From contig CAZTMB010000066.1 of NCBI GenBank assembly GCA_964614695.1, forward strand, positions 1 through 15,664: DNA of 15,664 nucleotides, given 5' to 3'. The notes below the pieces were generated by a model. It was given only the letters and a program-made list of their open reading frames with translations. It was not told where the DNA came from and searched no databases. Origin of the DNA: VGXO01 sp964614695. Lineage in GTDB: Bacteria; Planctomycetota; Phycisphaerae; Phycisphaerales; SM1A02. Shown here piece after piece: positions 9,470-15,664 of the stretch. Numbering within the stretch: the stretch's first letter is position 1; every line of letters starts with the position of its first letter. The position numbers and the translations under genes are program-made.

Positions 9470-10621
9470 ATGCCCACCGAACGCTGCTACTACGAGGTCC
9501 TCGGCGTCGCTCGCACCGCGAGCGGCGACGAGATCAAGGCCGCGTACCGACGGCTCGCGCTCAAGCACCATCCAGACCACAACCCCGGCGACGCCGAGGC
9601 GGAGAAGCGCTTCAAGGAGTGCGCCCGCGCCTACGAGGTGCTCGCCGACTCGCAACGCCGCGCCCGCTACGACCAGTACGGGCATGCGGGGCTTCGCGAG
9701 ACGCCCGGGCACGACTTCGGGTCGATGAACATCGACGACATCTTCTCGATGTTCGGCGACATCTTCGGCGGCGGCATTCCCGGCGGCGGGGGACGTCGCG
9801 GCGGACGCCGCGGACCGGCGCGTGGCTACGACCTCGAGACGACCGTCGAGATCACGCTCGAGGAAGTGCTCGCCGGCTGCACCCGCGAAGTGAAGTTCAC
9901 GCGGCTCGACGTCTGCAAGGAGTGCGCAGGCTCGGGCGTCGAGCCCGGCCACGAGCCCGCGACCTGCACCGACTGCGGCGGCAAGGGGCAGGTGGCGCAG
10001 GTCGGTTTCGGCGGCATGTTCCGCATGGTGACCGCGTGCCCGCGCTGCCGAGGCAAGGGCCGCATCGTCACCGACCGATGCAAGGCCTGCCGCGGCGAGG
10101 GACGAGTCGGCGTCTCGCGGACGCTTGAAGTGAAGGTTCCCGCCGGCATCCGCGAGGGCCAGGTGATCCGCGTCTCGGGCGAGGGCGAGCCTCCGCCGCC
10201 CGAGGCAAGCCCGACCGGCGAGGGCATCCGCGGCGATCTGCACGTCGTGGTGCAGGTCAAGGAGCACGACCGCCTCGAACGCGACGGCGACGACCTCATC
10301 GTCGTCGAACGGATCGCCTTCGCGCAGGCGGCGCTCGGCGCCACGCTCTCGGTCGAGGGAATCGACGGCGAGGTGACCGTCGACATCCCGCCCGGCAGCC
10401 AGCACTCGGACATCCATCGCGTCGGCGGCAAGGGCCTTCCCTCGCTGCGCGGCGGGGGCCGCGGCGATCTGGTGGTGATCCTGCAGCTCGTCGTGCCGAA
10501 GCGACTGACCGCGGCGCAGCGAGAACTTCTGCTCGACTACGCGAAGACCGAGGAACTTCCGGTCCACGAGAAGGAGTCGCGCGGCGTCTGGGGCAAGATC
10601 AAGGAGACCTTCGGCGGTTGA
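9470..10621 (+). CDS. dnaJ: Chaperone DnaJ (type I Hsp40)
   Basis: 383 aa, full length. The J-domain (about 6-72) carries YYEVLGV, the HPD triplet at 34-36 that triggers DnaK ATP hydrolysis, and YDQYGHAG. A Gly/Phe region with IDDIFSMFGDIFGG follows. The zinc domain has all four CxxCxGxG motifs: CKECAGSG, CTDCGGKG, CPRCRGKG and CKACRGEG. The C-terminal substrate domains include the VEGIDGEVTVDIPPG and RVGGKGLPSLRGGGRGDLVV patterns. It delivers unfolded clients to DnaK in the cytoplasm. dnaK itself is not in the window. AGAG at 9461-9464 is only a weak Shine-Dalgarno match. grpE begins 17 bases after the stop, so the two are surely co-transcribed. Confidence -1.
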   Translation: MPTERCYYEVLGVARTASGDEIKAAYRRLALKHHPDHNPGDAEAEKRFKECARAYEVLADSQRRARYDQYGHAGLRETPGHDFGSMNIDDIFSMFGDIFGGGIPGGGGRRGGRRGPARGYDLETTVEITLEEVLAGCTREVKFTRLDVCKECAGSGVEPGHEPATCTDCGGKGQVAQVGFGGMFRMVTACPRCRGKGRIVTDRCKACRGEGRVGVSRTLEVKVPAGIREGQVIRVSGEGEPPPPEASPTGEGIRGDLHVVVQVKEHDRLERDGDDLIVVERIAFAQAALGATLSVEGIDGEVTVDIPPGSQHSDIHRVGGKGLPSLRGGGRGDLVVILQLVVPKRLTAAQRELLLDYAKTEELPVHEKESRGVWGKIKETFGG

Positions 10622-10627
10622 GCCGAC

Positions 10628-10632
10628 AGGAG
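10628..10632 (+). promoter_or_regulatory. Ribosome-binding site that decides the grpE start
   Basis: AGGAG lies 6 bases before the ATG at 10639. A TTG at 10618 that overlaps the dnaJ stop is in frame but would place this site inside the coding region, so the ATG is preferred. Confidence -1.
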
Positions 10633-10638
10633 CCCGTC

Positions 10639-11163
10639 ATGAGCAAGACCTCCCGACCCGACGAGCACGACGCTTTCGAGACCGACGATGCCGCAGACGC
10701 CCTCGATGCCGAGGTCGCCGAAGGCGGCGATCGCGATCGCGAAGTCGCCGAGCTCAACGAGAAGTACCTCCGCACGCTCGCGGACTTTCAGAACTTCAAG
10801 CGGCGAAGCATCGAGAACGAGGCACGCGAACGAGCCTCCGGCATCGCGCAGGTCGCGCGCAGTCTCGTGCCGGTGCTCGACCAGTTCGATCTGGCGCTCG
10901 CGGCCTCGGGCGACGCGGATCGGCTGCGCGAGGGGATGAAGCTGATTCGGCAGGAGCTCCTCAAGGTGCTCTCGAAGTCCGGCATCGAACTGATCGAACC
11001 GTCGCTCGGCGACGAGTTCGAGCCGACCATGCACGAAGCGGTGATGCGCCAGGCCGCCGAAGGCGTCGCCCCCGACGCGATCTCGATGGTGCTGCAGCCG
11101 GGCTACCGGCTCGGCGAGATGGTGATCCGTCCCGCGAAGGTGGCGATCGCGCCCGAAGCGTGA
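10639..11163 (+). CDS. grpE: Nucleotide exchange factor GrpE
   Basis: 174 aa. An acidic, probably disordered N-terminus (residues 5-35) is followed by a long helix with ELNEKYLRTLADFQNFKRRSIENE, the coiled-coil dimer signature of GrpE. Next comes LVPVLDQFDLALA, then the C-terminal beta-domain (FEPTMHEAVMRQ, VLQPGYRLGEMVIRPAKVAI), which inserts into DnaK to release ADP. It acts with DnaJ and DnaK in the cytoplasm. Gene order dnaJ-grpE, downstream of groEL2, differs from the common hrcA-grpE-dnaK-dnaJ order. The 48-base gap to the next gene suggests that the FmdB-type gene is read on the same message. Confidence -1.
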   Translation: MSKTSRPDEHDAFETDDAADALDAEVAEGGDRDREVAELNEKYLRTLADFQNFKRRSIENEARERASGIAQVARSLVPVLDQFDLALAASGDADRLREGMKLIRQELLKVLSKSGIELIEPSLGDEFEPTMHEAVMRQAAEGVAPDAISMVLQPGYRLGEMVIRPAKVAIAPEA

Positions 11164-11211
11164 TCGCGGGAGTCCGATCGTTCCGGTCCCATCACCCGCC
11201 CCTCATCAGCC

Positions 11212-11691
11212 ATGCCGACCTACGAGTACGAGTGCGACGCCTGCCGGCACCGCTTCGAGCAGTTCCAGTCGATCACCGCGAGTGCGCTTCGCAAGTGCCC
11301 CAAATGCGGCAGGCAGAAGCTGCGGCGGCTGATCGGCCTCGGTGGCGCCGTGATCTTCAAGGGCGGCGGCTTCTACGAGACCGACTACCGCAGCGAGGGC
11401 TATCGCAAGGCCGAAGAGGCCGAGCGCAAGTCCGGCGAGGCCAAGCCTGAAGCGAAGTCCGACGGCGACGCGACCAGACCCAAGACCGACGCCGCGACGA
11501 AGACCGACGCGACGAAGCCGGCGAAGCAGGAGACGGCGCCGAGCGAGACGCCGTCGTCGGCGAAGCCCGCACCGGCCAAGAAGCCTGCCGGCAAGGCGAA
11601 GAGCCACGCGCGTGAAGGCCGCGGGGTCGGCAACCTCAAGCGCGCTGCCGCGAAGCCGGCGGCGAAGAAGTCGACGCGTCGCGGCAAGTAG
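11212..11691 (+). CDS. FmdB-type zinc-ribbon protein with Lys/Ala/Pro-rich tail
   Basis: 159 aa. Residues 1-45 match the FmdB/CxxC_CxxC regulatory-type zinc ribbon: MPTYEYECDACRHRFE, with Cys8, Cys11, Cys29 and Cys32, followed by VIFKGGGFYETDYR. The family is small and its function poorly defined; the name comes from a putative regulator beside formamidase genes. From about residue 67 the protein is low-complexity, rich in Lys, Ala, Pro and Thr, ending in AKP, AKK and TRRGK motifs like histone H1 or AlgP tails. Typical FmdB proteins are 70-110 aa, so the tail accounts for the extra length. No clear ribosome-binding site is seen, so translation may depend on grpE. It is the last gene of the folding cluster and converges on tspO. 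Confidence -1.
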   Translation: MPTYEYECDACRHRFEQFQSITASALRKCPKCGRQKLRRLIGLGGAVIFKGGGFYETDYRSEGYRKAEEAERKSGEAKPEAKSDGDATRPKTDAATKTDATKPAKQETAPSETPSSAKPAPAKKPAGKAKSHAREGRGVGNLKRAAAKPAAKKSTRRGK

Positions 11692-11697
11692 CGTCAG

Positions 11698-11760
11698 GAG
11701 CGCCTCGCGCTTCCCGCGCCCGCCAGCGGTTCCGCGCAGCCGCTCGCCGCAAGCGCGGCG
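11698..11760 (+). terminator. Weak G+C hairpins in the fmdB-type/tspO convergent gap
   Basis: The 173-base gap 11692-11864 holds GAGCGC-CTC-GCGCTT (11698-11712, one G-U pair) and CGCCGC-AAGC-GCGGCG (11745-11760). Neither has a following T-run. They are possible terminators for the folding cluster; tspO transcription comes from the other side. I see no gene in the gap. Confidence -1.
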
Positions 11761-11864
11761 CTTCGCGGTCTCGAGTCCAACCCGTCCATCGAGTCCATCG
11801 CGTCCGGGTCACCGCCCGTCGAGCGAAGCGAGCGTTCGGCGCGTCACGTAGCCCGCGCTGACCG

Positions 11865-12374
11865 TCACCGATTCAGCCACCAGAAGCCGGCGTTCAGGCT
11901 CGTCGCGTAGCCGACCCACGCGAGGTAGGGCAGCAGCATCGCCGCGGCAAGCGCATCGTGTCGCTTGAAGCGCACGATCATCGCGGCGATCAGGGCGAAG
12001 AGCGCCACGATCTCGACGAGCGCCACGCCCGGCGCCTTCAGTCCGAAGAAGAGGCCGGTCCAGGCGAAGTTGAACGCCCACTGCACGAGGAAGATCCCGA
12101 GCGCCACTCGATCGCGACGAAACCCGCCGCGCCGCCAGATCCGCCACACGCTCACGCCGATCAGGATGTAGAGGAGCGTCCACACGGGACCGAAGACCCA
12201 AGGCGGCGGCGTCCAGCTCGGCCGCACGATCTCGAAGTACCACGCGCTCACCGGCCAGATCGCTCCCGAGGCGCCCGCCGCCATCGAGAACACCACGAGT
12301 CCCAGCAGCGCGAGCCCCGACTGCCACCACGGCCGTCGCGGCGCGAACGCCTGGATCGGCGGGAGCATGCTCAT
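11865..12374 (-). CDS. tspO: TspO/MBR family membrane protein
   Basis: 169 aa, standard length, with five hydrophobic segments. Diagnostic stretches are YFEIVRPSWTPPPWVFGPVW with LLYILIG (46-73), VQWAFNFAWTGLFFG (97-111) and LPYLAWVGYATSLN (148-161), with the many Trp residues typical of the family. TspO binds tetrapyrroles such as protoporphyrin IX and cholesterol-like ligands. In bacteria it is linked to regulation or degradation of porphyrins under light or oxygen stress. The start ATG (12374-12372) overlaps the TGA of the upstream aldolase as ATGA, so translation is probably coupled. It is the last gene of the minus-strand set. Photolyase, carotenoid or porphyrin genes that often accompany tspO are absent here. 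Confidence -1.
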   Translation of the reverse strand: MSMLPPIQAFAPRRPWWQSGLALLGLVVFSMAAGASGAIWPVSAWYFEIVRPSWTPPPWVFGPVWTLLYILIGVSVWRIWRRGGFRRDRVALGIFLVQWAFNFAWTGLFFGLKAPGVALVEIVALFALIAAMIVRFKRHDALAAAMLLPYLAWVGYATSLNAGFWWLNR

Positions 12375-12994
12375 GCCCGCACCGCCGCCAGCATGAGCCG
12401 GGCCCGCGCCTCGATCGACGCCGCATCGCCCGCCGCGACCTCGCTCGGCACGAACAGGCTGTTCACGAAGCCGACGCCGAACGCGCCGGCGGCGAGGTGG
12501 TCGCGGCAGTTCTCGAGCGTGACGCCGCTCGTCGGCACGATTCGCAGGAACGGCATCGGTCCGAGCGTCTGGGCGATCCACGACGGAGGCTGCGCTGGAA
12601 AGAGCTTGAGGAGCGTCGCTCCCGCTCGATGCGCCGCGAGCATCTCGGTTGGCGTCGCGCAGCCGGGAATCGAAGCCACGCCGAGCCGCGAGGCCTCCTC
12701 GACGATCGCCGGATCGAAGACGGGCGAGACGAGGAACCGCGCACCGGCGTCGACCGCCGCCCGCGCGTCCTCGACGGTGAGCACGGTGCCGGCGCCGACG
12801 ACAAGATCGCGTCGCTGCGAGAACTCGCGCACGAGCCCGATCGCCCCGGGAATCGTCAACGTGAACTCGCAGATCCGAAACCCACCGGCGATCGCAGCCT
12901 CCATCGCCACCCGGGCGTCCGCCTCGCGCGGGCATCGCAGGATCGCGGAGGCTCTCTCGACGGCGAGGCGTGCGGTGAACTCGTCGGGTCGCAT
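12371..12994 (-). CDS. eda: KDPG/KHG aldolase (Entner-Doudoroff-type)
   Basis: 207 aa, normal length for this TIM-barrel class I aldolase. It cleaves 2-keto-3-deoxy-6-phosphogluconate, or related 2-keto-3-deoxy sugar acids, to pyruvate and an aldehyde. Seen: general base Glu43 in CEFTLT, GAGTVL (67-72), FLVSP (87-91), IPGCATPTE (109-117), and the Schiff-base Lys130 in LLKLFPA. The loop before it binds the substrate carboxylate and phosphate. The exact substrate cannot be read, because DUF1501/1553 clusters may feed unusual uronic or keto acids. ATG 12994 overlaps the TGA of the DUF1501-type gene by one base (TGATG), and a GGGAG lies about 11 bases upstream. No KDPG dehydratase or kinase is in the window. 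Confidence -1.
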   Translation of the reverse strand: MRPDEFTARLAVERASAILRCPREADARVAMEAAIAGGFRICEFTLTIPGAIGLVREFSQRRDLVVGAGTVLTVEDARAAVDAGARFLVSPVFDPAIVEEASRLGVASIPGCATPTEMLAAHRAGATLLKLFPAQPPSWIAQTLGPMPFLRIVPTSGVTLENCRDHLAAGAFGVGFVNSLFVPSEVAAGDAASIEARARLMLAAVRA

Positions 12995-14448
12995 CAGGCC
13001 ATGATCTCCCGCACGACGTGCCCATGCACGTCGGTCAGGCGATGGTCGCGCCCGGCGTGGTGGTAGGTCAGGCGTTCGTGGTCGATGCCAAGCAACGCAA
13101 GGATCGTCGCGTGCAGGTCGTGCACGTGGACCTTGTCCTCGACCGCGTACCACCCGTAGTCGTCGGTCGCGCCATGGGAGAAGCCCGGCTTCACGCCGCC
13201 GCCCGCCATGAACCAGGTGAAGCCGTGCGGGTTGTGGTCGCGGCCGTCCTTGCCGCCCTCGGCCGCGGGCGTGCGGCCGAACTCGCCGCCCCAGAGGACG
13301 AGCGTGTCTTCGAGCATCCCGCGGCTCTTGAGATCGCGGATGAGGCCGGCGATCGGCTTGTCGACCTCCTTCGAGTTCTTCTCGTGGAGGTTGCGAAGAT
13401 CGCCGTGCTGGTCCCACTTGTAGGAGTGGGTGCACTGCACGAATCGCACGCCGGCCTCGGAGAATCGACGCGCCAACAGGCACTGTCGCCCGAAGTCCTC
13501 GGTCTCCTTCTCGTCGATCCCGTAGAGCTTCAACGTCGCCTCGGACTCGGAGCCGGTGTCGACCACCCACGGCGCCTCGGCCTGCATGCGGAAGGCGAGT
13601 TCGAACGCCTCGATGCGGCCCTCGAGGGTCGCGTCGTCTCCGGTGCGAAGGAGATGCTCGCGGTTGAGCCTGCCGAGCAGATCGAGTTGCGCCCGCTGCA
13701 CCTCCGCCGGCACGCCGGCATGCATGTGGGCGAACTCGGCTTCGCTTGCCGGCACGCCGGTGCGCCCGAACGGCGTGCCGTGGTGCGCGGCGGGGAGGAA
13801 CGCGCTCGAGAAGTTGCTGACGCCGCCGTGCCCGAGCGTCGGGCTGATCGTGACGAAGCCGGGCAGGTCCTGGTTCTCGCTGCCGAGGCCGTAGGTCACC
13901 CACGAGCCCATGCTCGGCCGCACCAGCGTCTCGCTCCCGGTGTGGATCTTGAGGAGCGCCGCCCCGTGGGCGGGGTTCGAGCCGTGCAGGCTCTTCACGA
14001 AGCAGAGGTCGTCGACGATCTCCGCGACGTTCGGAAAGAGTTCGCTGACCCACGCGCCGCACTCGCCGTGCTGCTTGAACTTCCACGGGCTGCCGAGCAG
14101 GTTTCCGGTCTGCGCGAACTGGACGCGAGGCTTCGCGCCCGGGTAGGGCTTGCCGTCGTCCCGCTGCAGGAGCGGCTTGTAGTCGAAGGTGTCGACCTGC
14201 GACGGCCCGCCGTGCATGAAGAGGAAGATCACCCGCTTGGCCCGCGGCGCGAAGTGCGTGCCGCGCACCGCGAGCGGCCCCGCCGCGTTCGGATCGAGCA
14301 GGGGAGGCCGGACGCCGTCGGCCGCCGCCGCGGCGCCGAAGAAGCGGTCGGCGAGGAGCCCCATGAACGCCATCGCGCCGAATCCGGCGCCGCAGCTCTT
14401 GAGCATCTCGCGTCGGGTGGTGGCGGCTTGGCGGTGCTGGCAGAACAT
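12994..14448 (-). CDS. DUF1501 (sulfatase-like) protein with Tat signal
   Basis: 484 aa. The N-terminus TTRREMLKSCGAGFGAMAFM has twin Arg12-Arg13 and a hydrophobic stretch ending AAAAADG, a Tat-type export signal, so the protein is probably folded before export. The body matches DUF1501, a branch of the alkaline phosphatase/sulfatase superfamily: FLFMHGGPSQVDTFDYKP (76-93), GGEFGRTP, DHNPHGFTWFMAGGGVKPGF, and the C-terminal HDLHATILALLGIDHERLTYHHAGRDHRLTDVHG. His79 and Asp86 are likely metal-site residues. The catalytic activity is unproven in the family. The upstream DUF1553-type gene stops 7 bases before this ATG, the pairing usual in Planctomycetes. GGAG sits 10 bases upstream of the ATG. 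Confidence -1.
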   Translation of the reverse strand: MFCQHRQAATTRREMLKSCGAGFGAMAFMGLLADRFFGAAAAADGVRPPLLDPNAAGPLAVRGTHFAPRAKRVIFLFMHGGPSQVDTFDYKPLLQRDDGKPYPGAKPRVQFAQTGNLLGSPWKFKQHGECGAWVSELFPNVAEIVDDLCFVKSLHGSNPAHGAALLKIHTGSETLVRPSMGSWVTYGLGSENQDLPGFVTISPTLGHGGVSNFSSAFLPAAHHGTPFGRTGVPASEAEFAHMHAGVPAEVQRAQLDLLGRLNREHLLRTGDDATLEGRIEAFELAFRMQAEAPWVVDTGSESEATLKLYGIDEKETEDFGRQCLLARRFSEAGVRFVQCTHSYKWDQHGDLRNLHEKNSKEVDKPIAGLIRDLKSRGMLEDTLVLWGGEFGRTPAAEGGKDGRDHNPHGFTWFMAGGGVKPGFSHGATDDYGWYAVEDKVHVHDLHATILALLGIDHERLTYHHAGRDHRLTDVHGHVVREIMA

Positions 14449-14455
14449 GCGTGCT

Positions 14456-15664
14456 TCACTCCAAGGTGATGAACTCGCTCGTCGCGAGCAGGACCTGCGC
14501 GTACAGCGCCCACGCCTCGCGCTCGCCGAGGGGCGACATCGCCGCGAGGAAGTCGATGCCCATCGTTTGTTCCGCCCTCGACGGCTCGCGCCCGAACGCC
14601 TCGAGGTAGGCCTGGAGAATCCTCGCCTCGTCGAGCGGGTTCGAATCGAGAATTCGTGCCGACCACGCCTTCGACTGCGTCTCGACGAACGGGCTGTTCA
14701 GCATGAAGAGCGCCTGCGGCGCGATCACGGTGCGGGCGCGGCAGCCCTCGCTGAGGCCCGCATCGGTGTAGTCGAAGGTCGCGAAGAAGGGATAGATCGC
14801 GTTGCGGATGACCGGCAGATACAGGCTGCGCCGCGGCGCGTCGTAGGAAGCGGCGTTGCCGGACTGGTCGTTCGTCACGTAGGCGAAGTTCTCGACCGTG
14901 AGCAGCGATCCCCCCACGGTGCGGTCGAGCATGCCGCTCGTCGCGAGCATCGCGTCGCGGATCGACTCGGCCTCGATCCTTCGCGGCGCCCATCGCCAGA
15001 GCAGGCGGTTCTCCGGATCGATCGCCGCGGCGTCCGGGCGCAGGCGCGACGCCTGTCGGTAGGTCGCGCTCGCCATGAGGCGGCGATGGAGCGCCTTCAC
15101 GTCCCAGCCGCTCGCGATGAAGTCCCGCGCGAGACGATCGAGGAGTTCAGGATGGCTCGGGATGCCGCCGCGAGTTCCGAAGTCGCTCGGCGTCTCGACG
15201 AGACCGCGGCCGAAGTGCCAGTGCCAGACGCGGTTCACGAAGACCCGCGCGGTGAGGGGGTGCTCGGGATCGAGCATCCAGTCGGCGAGCTGCTGCCGAC
15301 CGCTCTCCTCGGGCGGAATCGCCGGGATCGAGGCCGCCCCCGAGATCGCCTTCGGCACGCCGCGCGGAATCGGCGGCCCCGGGGCGTTGGTGTGGTCGCC
15401 ACGCACGTGGAGCGCCACGTCTGCAGGCGCCGCCTCGTCGGCGACCGCGAGCACCATCGCGACCCGCGGAGGCTGCGACGATTCGAGGGCGCCGCGGGCC
15501 TCTTCGGAGGCGGCGATCGCCTGCCGCGACGCGTCGGCATGGCTCGACTCGATCATCGCGGCATCGGCGAACGCGCCGCCTGATCCGAGAAGCGCCTGAC
15601 GCAGGAGCTCGCGCGAGGCCAGGGTCGCTTCGTCGAGGGACTGCGGATCGATCTCCTCGAGCAG
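14456..15664 (-). CDS. DUF1549/DUF1553 (PSCyt2/PSD1) planctomycete protein, C-terminal part
   Basis: The frame is open to base 15664, so the N-terminal part, where a cytochrome-like PSCyt1 and the DUF1549 domain usually lie, is outside the window. 402 residues are visible. VALHVRGDHTNAPGPPIPRGVP is the segment before the PSD1 domain. The PSD1 core begins near 15290: LADWMLDPEHPLTARVFVNRVWHWHFGRGLVETPSDFGTRG, then SHPELLDRLARDFIASGWDVKALHR, ASATYRQAS, and ENRLLWRWAPRRIEAESIRDAML. The terminal part has RDLYLPV-like and ALFMLNSPFV patterns. Function is unknown; these proteins are secreted or periplasmic and almost always paired with DUF1501 proteins, as here. It is the first visible gene of the minus-strand set. 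Confidence -1.
   Translation of the reverse strand: MLEEIDPQSLDEATLASRELLRQALLGSGGAFADAAMIESSHADASRQAIAASEEARGALESSQPPRVAMVLAVADEAAPADVALHVRGDHTNAPGPPIPRGVPKAISGAASIPAIPPEESGRQQLADWMLDPEHPLTARVFVNRVWHWHFGRGLVETPSDFGTRGGIPSHPELLDRLARDFIASGWDVKALHRRLMASATYRQASRLRPDAAAIDPENRLLWRWAPRRIEAESIRDAMLATSGMLDRTVGGSLLTVENFAYVTNDQSGNAASYDAPRRSLYLPVIRNAIYPFFATFDYTDAGLSEGCRARTVIAPQALFMLNSPFVETQSKAWSARILDSNPLDEARILQAYLEAFGREPSRAEQTMGIDFLAAMSPLGEREAWALYAQVLLATSEFITLE

Noticed and set aside
10618..10638. TTG start giving seven extra residues on GrpE
   Set aside because: It overlaps the dnaJ stop and has no ribosome-binding site of its own; AGGAG at 10628-10632 points to the ATG at 10639.
13018..14469. Plus-strand frame of 483 codons opposite the DUF1501 gene
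   Set aside because: The sequence is Arg/Ala/Val-rich with no family features, and the minus strand has unmistakable DUF1501 motifs.

Overview
The window comes from a high-G+C bacterium, almost certainly a planctomycete and probably a Phycisphaerae-type lineage. Three things seen in the sequence support this. Genes 14456-15664 (DUF1549/DUF1553 type) and 12994-14448 (DUF1501 type) form a pair that is expanded in Planctomycetes. A secreted sugar dehydrogenase at the left edge ends in two dockerin-like, EF-hand-type calcium repeats. A polytopic membrane protein at 4346-5290 starts with a zinc ribbon of the form CxxCGYxxRGL...CPECG. The lineage call is inference from protein character. No rRNA, tRNA, CRISPR array or mobile element was seen.

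Layout. 1-1143 (+): 3' part of a PQQ-type glucose/sorbosone dehydrogenase, closed by tandem hairpins. 1303-2454 (+): NIF3-family protein with the PII-like insert. 2656-3357 and 3354-4283 (-): queC downstream of, and overlapping, a MoxR-type AAA+ ATPase. The queC stop codon lies in the loop of a terminator-like hairpin. 4314-4321: AT-rich box that can act as a -10 element in both directions, between moxR (-) and the membrane protein (+). 5589-11691 (+): a protein-folding cluster of groEL1, groES, groEL2, dnaJ, grpE and an FmdB-type zinc-ribbon gene. 11865-15664 (-): a tightly packed set transcribed as DUF1549/1553 gene, DUF1501 gene, KDPG aldolase (eda), tspO, with 1-4 base overlaps or 7-base gaps.

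How the genes may work together. The + strand cluster supplies a full GroES plus two different GroEL rings and the two DnaK cochaperones, although dnaK and hrcA are not in the window. GroEL1 has a GGM tail with a His/Asp-rich segment and an Asn at a normally aromatic substrate-binding position. GroEL2 keeps that aromatic residue but has no GGM tail. This suggests two specialised chaperonins sharing one GroES, with groEL2 and dnaJ separated by a very stable hairpin. The minus-strand set at the right couples exported planctomycete proteins of poorly defined function to a cytosolic sugar-acid aldolase and a tetrapyrrole-binding membrane protein. That combination is the least explained part of the window.
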